Assembly (NCBI RefSeq): GCF_002154725.1 | Contig: NZ_MTAW01000235.1 | Coordinates: 62,001-126,000 of the forward strand | Reading direction: 5' to 3' | Origin: Nostoc sp. 106C | GTDB lineage: Bacteria; Cyanobacteriota; Cyanobacteriia; Cyanobacteriales; Nostocaceae | Length of the DNA stretch: 64,000 nucleotides | In this document: positions 18,180 to 25,909 of the stretch, in pieces | Layout of the letters: each line of letters begins with the position of its first letter | Numbering within the stretch: position 1 is the first letter of the stretch | The notes under the pieces: model-generated | Database searches by the model: none | The model's input: only the letters and a program-made list of their open reading frames with translations | What the model was told of the DNA's origin: nothing | Position numbers and translations under genes: made by a program

Positions 18180-19688
18180 ATGCCTTTTCCCAGATCCAGC
18201 GGCATTTTGCTGCATCCCACTTCCTTTCCTAGTCGATTTGGCATTGGAGATTTAGGTTTAGAAGCCTATACCTTTATTGATTTTCTCAAAAATACCAACC
18301 AACAATACTGGCAAGTTTTACCTTTGGGTCCAACTGGGTATGGTAATTCTCCTTATGCTTGTTATTCAGCAATGGCAGGAAATCCGCAGATCATTAGTCC
18401 AGAACAACTCAAAGAGCAAGGTTTATTAGCAGAGGATGATTTTGCTAACTTACCAGTATTTGACTCTTCTAAAGTAGATTACGAGAAGATTAAACCAATA
18501 AAGATTGATCTGCTCAAGAAAGCCTGCGAGAACTTTCAAACTAAAGCCACGCCCTTGCAGCAAAAAGAATTCGCTGGTTTTTGCCATAGCAAAGCTTATT
18601 GGCTAGATGACTATGCCTTATTTATGGCGCTGAAAGATACCCATGAAGGGTCAAGCTGGCATACTTGGGAGCCAGAACTTGCCAAACGCGAACCCCAAGC
18701 AATTGATCAAGCAAGGCGACAGCTAACTGCTGAGATATTCTTTCACAAATTTATTCAATTTGAATTTTTTCGCCAGTGGTCTGAACTCAAAACCTATGCC
18801 AATATGAGCGGTATCCGCATTATCGGCGATATCCCCATTTATGTAGCTCATGATAGCTCTGATGTCTGGGCAAACCCCGACATCTTTTGTTTAGATGAAG
18901 AGACAGGGGAACCGGCGCTGATGGCAGGAGTTCCACCAGATTACTTTAGCGCTACTGGTCAACTTTGGGGTAACCCAGTATATAACTGGGAAGAATTGCA
19001 AAAACAAGATTTTAAGTGGTGGCTGGGACGCTTTCAAGCAATGCTGGATTATGTAGATGTTATTCGCATTGACCACTTCCGAGGTTTTGAAGCTTACTGG
19101 GCTGTGGAAAAAGGAGAAGAAACAGCTATTAATGGAGAGTGGTTAAAAGCTCCTGGGGAAGAATTGTTTGAGACGATCAAACAAGAGTTGGGCACCCTAC
19201 CTGTGTTGGCAGAAGATTTGGGAGTAATTACGCCAGAGGTAGAAGCACTGCGCGACAAGTTTGAATTTCCCGGTATGAAAGTTTTGCAGTTTGCTTTTGG
19301 TTCTGATCCCAGTAATCCTTTTTTACCCTTTAACTACCCGCGAAATGCTGTAGTTTACAGTGGGACTCATGATAATGACACAACTGTAGGCTGGTACAAC
19401 CAAGCTAGTGAATGGGAAAAGCAAAACTTGTTGCTTTATTTAGGTTGTATCAGTCCCGAAGGTATCCACTGGGATTTAATTCGGCTGGCTTTGAGTTCTA
19501 TAGCCAACCAAGCGATTATTCCTTTGCAGGATGTTTTAGGATTGGGAACAGAAGCACGGATGAATTTTCCTAGTATTGCTGAGGGTAATTGGGAGTGGCG
19601 CTACCCTCAGTCAGCTTTGACTGAGGAATTAGGCCAGAGGCTGAAAATTCTTACCACACTCTATGGTCGTGCTCCTAGACAGTCCTGA
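18180..19688 (+). CDS. malQ: 4-alpha-glucanotransferase (amylomaltase)
   Basis: A 502-aa GH77 enzyme. It opens with the family signature RSSGILLHPTSFPSRFGIGDLG; the (beta/alpha)8 barrel contains the nucleophile region VIRIDHFRGFEAYW, the acid/base region PVLAEDLGVITPEV and the substrate-binding GTHDNDTT. It moves alpha-1,4-glucan chains between acceptors and serves glycogen and maltodextrin metabolism, a normal housekeeping role in cyanobacteria. ATG start, full length, no insertion. Cytosolic. Followed by heptamer repeats (19715-19790) before a convergent gene. Confidence 0.95.
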   Translation: MPFPRSSGILLHPTSFPSRFGIGDLGLEAYTFIDFLKNTNQQYWQVLPLGPTGYGNSPYACYSAMAGNPQIISPEQLKEQGLLAEDDFANLPVFDSSKVDYEKIKPIKIDLLKKACENFQTKATPLQQKEFAGFCHSKAYWLDDYALFMALKDTHEGSSWHTWEPELAKREPQAIDQARRQLTAEIFFHKFIQFEFFRQWSELKTYANMSGIRIIGDIPIYVAHDSSDVWANPDIFCLDEETGEPALMAGVPPDYFSATGQLWGNPVYNWEELQKQDFKWWLGRFQAMLDYVDVIRIDHFRGFEAYWAVEKGEETAINGEWLKAPGEELFETIKQELGTLPVLAEDLGVITPEVEALRDKFEFPGMKVLQFAFGSDPSNPFLPFNYPRNAVVYSGTHDNDTTVGWYNQASEWEKQNLLLYLGCISPEGIHWDLIRLALSSIANQAIIPLQDVLGLGTEARMNFPSIAEGNWEWRYPQSALTEELGQRLKILTTLYGRAPRQS

Positions 19689-19709
19689 GCCAAAACTTAA
19701 GTCTTTCTA

Positions 19710-19792
19710 AGTGCCGAGTACCGAGTATTTAGTAAAAAAGCTCATACTCAGGACTCAGCACTCAGCACTAACTCAGGACTCAGTACTATTCA
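19710..19792. repeat. STRR-type repeats between malQ and the rodZ-like gene
   Basis: Degenerate heptamers of ACTCAGC / ACTCAGG / GCCGAGT type fill the spacer between two convergent genes. Some units pair with each other (GAGTACCGAGTA against TACTC), so the stretch could act as a bidirectional terminator. Confidence 0.55.
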
Positions 19793-20602
19793 AAACTTAG
19801 GTTTGGCAGCAATTTGAACTTCCTCTACCTTTCCTAACTCTCCCATTTCCTTAGGTTGCTGCTGATTTACACTCATCAGCACACCCCCAGCATTATCAGT
19901 TTTCACCGTTAGTTGCTCTTGAGCTTTCCAAGTGCGATGACTTCCCTCTGGAAGAGTACCCTCAAACTGAGTTTTGCCATCAGCTACTACTCGAATCCAG
20001 GATGAAGCCTTCAAGGTGACACCAATCTGCACTGGCTGACCATCTTTCGTGGTCAGGAGGGTATTGCTATAAGGGTTGACTTCTGGTGCTTGTTTTGATT
20101 GTGTCTGTTGAGGTTGTGCCAAAGACTCTTTTTGTGAATTTGGCCGATTGGGGGTAGTACTTGCTTGTAAAGCAGAATTATTCAGTAGTTGAGATAAGCC
20201 GCTGACAGAGCAGATAATCACAAATATATAAAGCAAGTAAAGATGCAGGGGACGCAATTGGTTAATTGGCTTAGTGGTCCAAGCTGGCTTGGGATTCACC
20301 TGTTGATAGACAATAGGGAAATTACTAGCAAATTCCACGCCGTTAAAGCCCAATGCATCTGCAAATTGCCTAATTAAGCCTTGAATATAAATTGGTTCTG
20401 GTAGATCCTCTAAGTTACCTTCTTCAATAGCTTGCAACAGCCGTTTAGGAATTCGGGTTAATGAAACCACCTCCTCTAGAGATAAACCCTGTTCTTGACG
20501 CGATGCCCATAGTTGACCACCAATTTCTGCTAACTTTTCGGCCCTTTGTTGCTCTACTGGAAGAGTTGGTGGCTGATTATCCTTCCTGCTTAACCATTTC
20601 AT
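19790..20602 (-). CDS. RodZ-like HTH / single-TM protein with DUF4115 domain
   Basis: A 270-aa protein. Residues 22-85 form a Cro-type helix-turn-helix domain (GGQLWASRQEQGLSLEEVVS, then IPKRLLQAIEEG), followed by a cytoplasmic linker, one membrane helix at about 119-140 and a periplasmic Gln-rich linker leading to a beta-rich DUF4115 domain (VTLKASSWIRVVADGKTQF). This is the layout of RodZ, which links MreB to the envelope in rod-shaped cells. The start overlaps the end of the upstream pseudouridine synthase by 26 bp, so they are translationally coupled. Function here is inferred from architecture. Confidence 0.78.
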   Translation of the reverse strand: MKWLSRKDNQPPTLPVEQQRAEKLAEIGGQLWASRQEQGLSLEEVVSLTRIPKRLLQAIEEGNLEDLPEPIYIQGLIRQFADALGFNGVEFASNFPIVYQQVNPKPAWTTKPINQLRPLHLYLLYIFVIICSVSGLSQLLNNSALQASTTPNRPNSQKESLAQPQQTQSKQAPEVNPYSNTLLTTKDGQPVQIGVTLKASSWIRVVADGKTQFEGTLPEGSHRTWKAQEQLTVKTDNAGGVLMSVNQQQPKEMGELGKVEEVQIAAKPKF

Positions 20603-21392
20603 GCGTAGTTACACTCCTTAACTCAGCTGAATCTTTAATAGGTATGTGCTTGATTTGCTGTTGCAAAAAGCGCATCTCATCATCTTTTAGGGAACGATAT
20701 TTACCCTCTTTTAAGTAGGGTTGTTTGGGAATTTGTAATTGAATCGGTCCAATAGCAGTCCGATGCAGCTTGATTACCGGGTAGCCTAATTGTTCGGCTA
20801 TACGGCGAATCTGGCGATTGCGTCCCTCCTGTAAAACAATTTCTAAAGAGCTTTGTGTAGTCAAACTTTCTATGAGGCGCACCCTGGCTGGTCTTGTTCT
20901 TCTGCCGTCTAACACTACACCCTGACGCCACATTTGTAACAGTTCTTCTGGGGGATGTCCCTTAACTAAAACACGATAAGTTTTAGGTACGCTGTGACTT
21001 GGATGCGTGAGTGCGAATGTGAGGTCGCCATCGTTAGTAAGTATTAATGCTCCAGTGGAATCTGTATCTAGACGCCCAACTGGGTGAATACCTGTACCCT
21101 CTCGGAAATCTTTTGGCAATAAATCTAAGATTGTCGTTCTTCCCTGAGGGTCGTAGCAAGTAGAAACTACGCCAGCAGGTTTATTGAGCAACAAATATAT
21201 AAGAGCCGGACGTTGTTTTGTAACTACAAGTTTGCCATCAACTGTAATTTTGTCTGTTTCAGGGTCAACTTTTTGACCTAAATGAGCCAATACCCCATTA
21301 ATCCGCACACGCGATCGCCGGATCATTTCTTCGGCTTCACGACGTGAGGCAATACCCCATTGGGCGAGAATTTTTTGTAACCGTGCCTCCAT
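20577..21392 (-). CDS. rRNA pseudouridine synthase, RluB/RsuA family
   Basis: A 271-aa enzyme. S4 RNA-binding domain at residues 1-48 (LQKILAQWGIASRREAEEMI, RVRINGVLAHLGQ), then the catalytic domain with the signature HPVGRLDTDSTGALILTND containing the active-site Asp, and the EGRNRQIRRIAEQLGYPV motif. It isomerises a specific uridine in rRNA; RluB (23S 2605-type) is the usual annotation of stand-alone cyanobacterial members, but the exact site cannot be read from sequence. ATG start. First gene of a two-gene unit with the rodZ-like gene. Confidence 0.88.
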   Translation of the reverse strand: MEARLQKILAQWGIASRREAEEMIRRSRVRINGVLAHLGQKVDPETDKITVDGKLVVTKQRPALIYLLLNKPAGVVSTCYDPQGRTTILDLLPKDFREGTGIHPVGRLDTDSTGALILTNDGDLTFALTHPSHSVPKTYRVLVKGHPPEELLQMWRQGVVLDGRRTRPARVRLIESLTTQSSLEIVLQEGRNRQIRRIAEQLGYPVIKLHRTAIGPIQLQIPKQPYLKEGKYRSLKDDEMRFLQQQIKHIPIKDSAELRSVTTHEMVKQEG

Positions 21393-21529
21393 GTGGAAAT
21401 TGCTTATTCTTTCGCTAGGATTTAAATCATATTATTTGCATTTTGGAGTTAATAGCCATAAATGTTACATTTAAGGACTGATTAACTTCAGCCAATTGTT
21501 GAATTTCTACCCATAAACACAAAAGTTAA

Positions 21530-22243
21530 ATGCCTGAGCAAAATTCAGATTCTAAACGTACCCATAAGATACGGATAATTACGAATATGCTCACAACAGC
21601 ACTAAAGCTATGGTTGAGAGCGCAAGTCAGTCAAGTATCGCAAATAGAAGTGGAAATTAGAGCCAGTGATCGCCAACTTCTCTCGGGGAAAGTTCCCTGG
21701 GTATCGATTTTTGCTAGTCATACCGTTTATCAAGGTCTCCATATTGGACAAATTCAACTTGTCGCAGAAAATATTCAGGTCAACATTGGCTCAGTCATCA
21801 AAGGACAGCCACTAAGACTGTTAGAAACAGTACCAGTAGTTGGTGAATTGCTCGTCGAAGAGAAGGATCTCAATCATTCCCTCTCATCTGAGCTATTATC
21901 AGGGGCTTTAAATGATGTACTGGTTAAACTTTTACCAGAACAATGCGCAAAAACCAAGTCTATTGCTTGGCAAAAAATTATTCTAGAGAATAATCAAATT
22001 ATACTGAGTGGCATTCTAACATCTGAAGGCCAACCTACGCCTGTGGAGATTTGCACAGGTTTAGATTTAATCAGTAGTCACGAGTTGCAACTAGCACCGC
22101 TTCAAATAAAATACAACATGGGAACTCTAGCACAGAGTGATCATGAGTACAATTTCGATCTCGGTCCAGAGGTTGATATCCAAGAACTCACCTTGATCCC
22201 AGGTAAGCTAGTGTGTCGCGGACGGATTAACGTTATTCCCTGA
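21530..22243 (+). CDS. DUF2993 (LmeA-like) protein
   Basis: A 237-aa protein of the DUF2993 family common in cyanobacteria and actinobacteria; the mycobacterial member LmeA binds phospholipids. The recognisable core is residues 22-150 (TALKLWLRAQVSQVSQIEVE, then RQLLSGKVPWVSIFASHTVY, GLHIGQIQLVAENIQVN, QPLRLLETVPV). There is no signal peptide or membrane helix visible, so lipid contact at the cytoplasmic side is possible. ATG start. It is alone on the plus strand between the rRNA-modification gene and convergent cdsA. Function not established. Confidence 0.75.
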   Translation: MPEQNSDSKRTHKIRIITNMLTTALKLWLRAQVSQVSQIEVEIRASDRQLLSGKVPWVSIFASHTVYQGLHIGQIQLVAENIQVNIGSVIKGQPLRLLETVPVVGELLVEEKDLNHSLSSELLSGALNDVLVKLLPEQCAKTKSIAWQKIILENNQIILSGILTSEGQPTPVEICTGLDLISSHELQLAPLQIKYNMGTLAQSDHEYNFDLGPEVDIQELTLIPGKLVCRGRINVIP

Positions 22244-22445
22244 AGATTAGAAATCAAAAACTAATAATACTTATTATTTATAATAATTTATATTTTTAAA
22301 GAAAAATGGGCATTGGACATTAGTCGTGATGGGTAATTTATGATTTCCCCACTACCCTTCCTTCGTCTCTCTTGCTTCTTCATCTGCCCAGTCTGCCAGC
22401 GTCTACTCCCTTTCTTGATCGATAGTAGTCAGGTACTGCGCCGAC

Positions 22446-23336
22446 TTACTTGTCTGCAATCAGTGGCAATAGCAAAGTCAGGAAATAGTAAACTAGCGGA
22501 GCCGTAAAAATATAACTATCTGTACGATCTAAGATGCCACCATGTCCAGGGATCAACTGTCCTGAATCTTTAACACCAGCATCGCGCTTGAGAACAGACT
22601 CGATCAAGTCGCCTAAAAGACTAGCAATCCCAATCAGCAAACCCAACGCTAACCCAGTGTAGAGTGGTCTGGGCCAGTGAAGATAATAAGCCCCTGCTAA
22701 ACCGACAGCAACGCTAGCACTGATACCAAACACGGCACCTTCAACAGTTTTCTTGGGGCTAATGTCAGACAAACGGGTTTTACCGAAGAACTTGCCAATT
22801 GTATAAGCGCCAATATCAGCTGCCCAAATGCACAGAAAAGTCAGCACAGTCGCGCTCAAACCTTGTGGTAATAAGGCAATATTTCTTTGATTTAGAATAT
22901 CTTTCCATGTGGTAGGCCAGTAACCCCCTAAAGGTAGATTACTGACGGCAACACTGCCAAGCGATCGCAATCGCACCCAGTAACTTGGTAAATAACCCAC
23001 ATAAAATAGCCCCATAATCGAAGCGGAAATATCAGCGATCGTGGCCATTTTCGGCTGAAACAGTAGGTAAAAACAAATAAATGTCCCAGCTATTGGCATG
23101 ACAGCGTCAGCTAAATTTCCATCAAGGGTACAAATCACTAGTAAGACTTGACTGACAAACATCGTGGTTTTAGCAGCGGGAGCTATGCCTCTGGCTACCA
23201 CCAAATTAAAATATTCCTGTTGCCCTAAAAAAACCACAACCGCAATCATCACGGTAAAGTACCAACCCCCCAACAGGGTTGCAAATAGAGCCAGAGCGAT
23301 CGCAACAATTCCACTAATAATCCGAGACCAAGGCAT
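22446..23336 (-). CDS. cdsA: Phosphatidate cytidylyltransferase (CDP-diglyceride synthase)
   Basis: A 296-aa membrane protein with about eight helices. Near the C-terminus is the CdsA signature: S-x8-K-R then KDSGQLIPGHGGILDRTDS. It makes CDP-diacylglycerol from phosphatidate and CTP, which leads to phosphatidylglycerol, the only phospholipid of cyanobacterial thylakoids. The mid-protein ADIGAYTIGKFFGKTRL segment, with KTVEGAVFGI after it, is also typical. ATG start. Full length. Confidence 0.95.
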   Translation of the reverse strand: MPWSRIISGIVAIALALFATLLGGWYFTVMIAVVVFLGQQEYFNLVVARGIAPAAKTTMFVSQVLLVICTLDGNLADAVMPIAGTFICFYLLFQPKMATIADISASIMGLFYVGYLPSYWVRLRSLGSVAVSNLPLGGYWPTTWKDILNQRNIALLPQGLSATVLTFLCIWAADIGAYTIGKFFGKTRLSDISPKKTVEGAVFGISASVAVGLAGAYYLHWPRPLYTGLALGLLIGIASLLGDLIESVLKRDAGVKDSGQLIPGHGGILDRTDSYIFTAPLVYYFLTLLLPLIADK

Positions 23337-23495
23337 AGAAGTATTTTGGATTAGGTATGCGGGATAGGGGATTGGGAATCGGGTATTGGAAATCGGGCAT
23401 TGGGTATTAATTATCCTTCTGATCTCCTTCCCTAGTCCGCGTTCTTTATTCTCTAGTCCCTGATCCCCAGTTTAAAATCTAAAATTTATGTAGAT

Positions 23496-24098
23496 TTAGT
23501 CTAGTTTCTCACCACTGAGGATAAAAATGGGATCTAAGGCGGCAAAGGTTTGAGAAAAGCCGCGCATCTCCAAGCGATTAACCGCAGACTGAACAACTTC
23601 TATATTCCGAGCTCTTAATTGGGCAAAGCTTTGAGAAATAGCATACAGACTTTCTAGATTAGCAGCTGTAGCCACAACTCTACCTGTTGCTGGTAGATAA
23701 TCCCACACGGCTTGCAAAATTTCTTGAATGGGGCGTCCTCCTTCAATGCAAACGCGATGAGGGGTAATTTGAAGGTTCTGCAAACACTCCGGGGCGCTAC
23801 CTTCAATAACTTCGACATTCTTTACCCCAAAGCGATCGCAGTTACGGCGGATCAGATTGGCTACTTCTTCATCCCGTTCTACAGCGATAATCTGCCCACC
23901 TGGACACAACAGTCCCACCTCTACAGGAATTGTACCTGTACCTGCGCCAATATCCCACAATACGGAATCTGGCTGAAGTCGTAGTTGAGCGATTAGCAAT
24001 AGCCTAACTTCTCGCTGGCTCATGGGTATTCCTGGCAAGTGCTCGAACAATTCATCGGGAATACCAGGCGTAATATAAGGCCAAATTTCGGAGGGCAT
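23496..24098 (-). CDS. cbiT: Precorrin-6B C15-methyltransferase (decarboxylating), CbiT
   Basis: A 200-aa class I SAM methyltransferase with the glycine-rich motif I at residues 49-58 (DIGAGTGTIPVEVG) and VERDEE after the next strand. The N-terminal IPMSQREVRLLLIAQLRLQP is characteristic of CbiT, the C-terminal half of CobL. It methylates C15 and decarboxylates the ring C acetate side chain in corrin synthesis. In this organism it is a separate gene, not fused to CbiE. No B12 riboswitch features were seen upstream. ATG start. Confidence 0.9.
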   Translation of the reverse strand: MPSEIWPYITPGIPDELFEHLPGIPMSQREVRLLLIAQLRLQPDSVLWDIGAGTGTIPVEVGLLCPGGQIIAVERDEEVANLIRRNCDRFGVKNVEVIEGSAPECLQNLQITPHRVCIEGGRPIQEILQAVWDYLPATGRVVATAANLESLYAISQSFAQLRARNIEVVQSAVNRLEMRGFSQTFAALDPIFILSGEKLD

Positions 24099-24192
24099 AG
24101 AATTACATATTTATACTAAAGATGTCAGCTTGTCTATATTTGACGGTCGTAGGCTATAACCAGCTTTAGGCGTAGCGTTATCAGTAATCATC

Positions 24193-25596
24193 ATGACTAA
24201 AGAAATATTGGGAAGTCGCTACGAAGTTCAGCAGCAATTAGGAAAAAAGGCAGGACGGCGGACGCTATTAGCCCGTGATTTACAAACTCAGGAACTTGTC
24301 ATTATCAAGTTACTTATTTTTGGCGGTGACTTTGAATGGGACGATCTCAAGCTATTTGAGCGGGAAGCTGAAACTTTAAAATCTTTATCACATCCCTTTA
24401 TTCCTCGCTATTTAGATTATTTTGAGCTAAATTCAACTACTCTTCAGGGGTTTGCCCTTGTACAAACTTATATCTCAGCACAAACTCTAGAGCAATATTT
24501 AAAAGCTGGGCAGATTTTTACAGAAGCAGAAGTTAAACAAATAGCCAAAGCACTTTTAGAAATTCTCTGTTACCTGCATGGGCTGCATCCGCCTGTAATT
24601 CACCGTGATATTAAGCCTAGCAATATTTTATTGGGCGATCGCTCTGGTAACAGTGTAGGTCAAGTTTATTTGGTAGATTTTGGCTCAGTACAAACTGTTT
24701 TGGCAACTGAAGGGGCGACTCGAACTATAGTCGGAACCTATGGTTATATGCCTCCAGAGCAATTTGGTGGACGCACCGTTCCCGCTTCCGATCTTTATAG
24801 TTTAGGTGCGACATTAATTTATTTAGTAACGGGTATCCAGCCAGCAGATTTACCCCAAAAGGATTTTCGGATGCAGTTTGAGTCAGTGGCTAATCTTAGC
24901 CCCAGCTTAACTAATTGGTTGCGGTGGCTAATCGAACCTAACCTACAACGGCGTGTCAGTTCTGCCTTGGAAGCACTCAAAGCTCTAGATAGGCCTGAAA
25001 TTCCCCATTCCTCACAATTAGTAATTAGCAAACCACCAGGCAGCAAAATTCAACTAACGAAAAATGCGGATGTGTTGGAAATTATCATTCCGCCAAGTGG
25101 TTGGCAATCGTCGATGTTGTTCTTAGGTTCGTTTGCGATCGCCTGGAATTCATTTATCCTATTCTGGACAATTGGCGCGCTCTCTGCACCGTTTCCCATG
25201 AACCTCCCCTTTGCCTTGTTCTCCCTGCCTTTTTGGGGTGCTGGCTGCTTTATGATGTATGGTTTTTTATTTACTGTCTGGGGAAGCATCCGACTACGCT
25301 TGGATCGGCAGCAAGTAGGCTTAACTTACGAGTTATTCGGATTTAAATTCCATCGTCCCCGACCATCGCCCAAGCAAAATATTACTAAGTTAGTATATAT
25401 TCCGCAACACTTTACTAAAGACTCTGATGGTAATAGAACTCAAGTTCCTGCCCAATTAGAGCTTTGGGCAGGAGTAGAAAAATATCAGGTTGGTAATAAT
25501 CATGGTGTGATTAAATCTGAAGCAGAACTGCAATGGCTAGCTCATGAATTAAGTGATTGGTTAGGTATGGAAATCTCAACAGAGAAAGACTCTTAA
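24193..25596 (+). CDS. Membrane-anchored Ser/Thr protein kinase with degenerate glycine loop
   Basis: A 467-aa protein. Kinase domain at residues 9-265 with Lys40, HRDIKPSN (catalytic Asp139), DFG (Asp162), and a GTYGYMPPEQF activation-segment end. The glycine-rich loop is atypical (QLGKKAGRRTLLAR instead of G-x-G-x-x-G). Two membrane helices follow at about 305-330 and 337-365, then a cytoplasmic C-terminal domain of about 90 residues (RLRLDRQQVGLTYELFGFKF and on) unrelated to known sensor repeats. ATG start. It is 41 bp upstream of tatA on the same strand; that may be chance. Substrates unknown. Confidence 0.88.
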   Translation: MTKEILGSRYEVQQQLGKKAGRRTLLARDLQTQELVIIKLLIFGGDFEWDDLKLFEREAETLKSLSHPFIPRYLDYFELNSTTLQGFALVQTYISAQTLEQYLKAGQIFTEAEVKQIAKALLEILCYLHGLHPPVIHRDIKPSNILLGDRSGNSVGQVYLVDFGSVQTVLATEGATRTIVGTYGYMPPEQFGGRTVPASDLYSLGATLIYLVTGIQPADLPQKDFRMQFESVANLSPSLTNWLRWLIEPNLQRRVSSALEALKALDRPEIPHSSQLVISKPPGSKIQLTKNADVLEIIIPPSGWQSSMLFLGSFAIAWNSFILFWTIGALSAPFPMNLPFALFSLPFWGAGCFMMYGFLFTVWGSIRLRLDRQQVGLTYELFGFKFHRPRPSPKQNITKLVYIPQHFTKDSDGNRTQVPAQLELWAGVEKYQVGNNHGVIKSEAELQWLAHELSDWLGMEISTEKDS

Positions 25597-25637
25597 ATGT
25601 CTATAGTTAATTTAAGTAAGGTTTACAGGAGAGGCGT

Positions 25638-25811
25638 ATGTTGTTTGGACTGGGATGGCCAGAGATTGCTGTGATTATGATAGTCGCTATTGTAATTTTC
25701 GGACCTAAAAGAATTCCCGAACTAGGAAATGCACTGGGTAAAACTCTCCGGGGTTTTAAGGAGGAAATCAAAGGTTCCGGTGCCGATACTAATTCAGAAC
25801 GAGACCAATAA
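25638..25811 (+). CDS. tatA: Sec-independent protein translocase TatA/E subunit
   Basis: A 57-aa membrane protein. One N-terminal helix (MLFGLGWPEIAVIMIVAIVI), then the FGPKRIPELG hinge, an amphipathic helix (NALGKTLRGFKEEIK) and a short hydrophilic tail; all are diagnostic of TatA/TatE. It forms the pore-like assembly of the twin-arginine export path in the thylakoid and plasma membranes. The ribosome-binding site AGGAGAGG is 3-4 nt before the ATG. Short but complete; cyanobacterial TatA is often 55-90 aa. TatC and TatB are not in this window. Confidence 0.93.
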   Translation: MLFGLGWPEIAVIMIVAIVIFGPKRIPELGNALGKTLRGFKEEIKGSGADTNSERDQ

Positions 25812-25867
25812 TATTTAACTCCCTGAGGCAGGGGAAGTGTAAATTCAAAATTGAGAGCCAAGCAAGG

Positions 25868-25909
25868 GTCAATAGTAGAGATACGAGCGATCGCATCTCT
25901 ACTATTGAC
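25868..25909 (-). terminator. Long hairpin abutting the cphA stop codon
   Basis: A perfect 15-bp stem (GTCAATAGTAGAGAT / ATCTCTACTATTGAC) encloses a 12-nt loop that contains GCGATCGC (HIP1). Its right end overlaps the cphA stop codon by one base. Neither side has a long U-tract, so it may protect the mRNA 3' end or stop transcription from either side. Confidence 0.6.
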
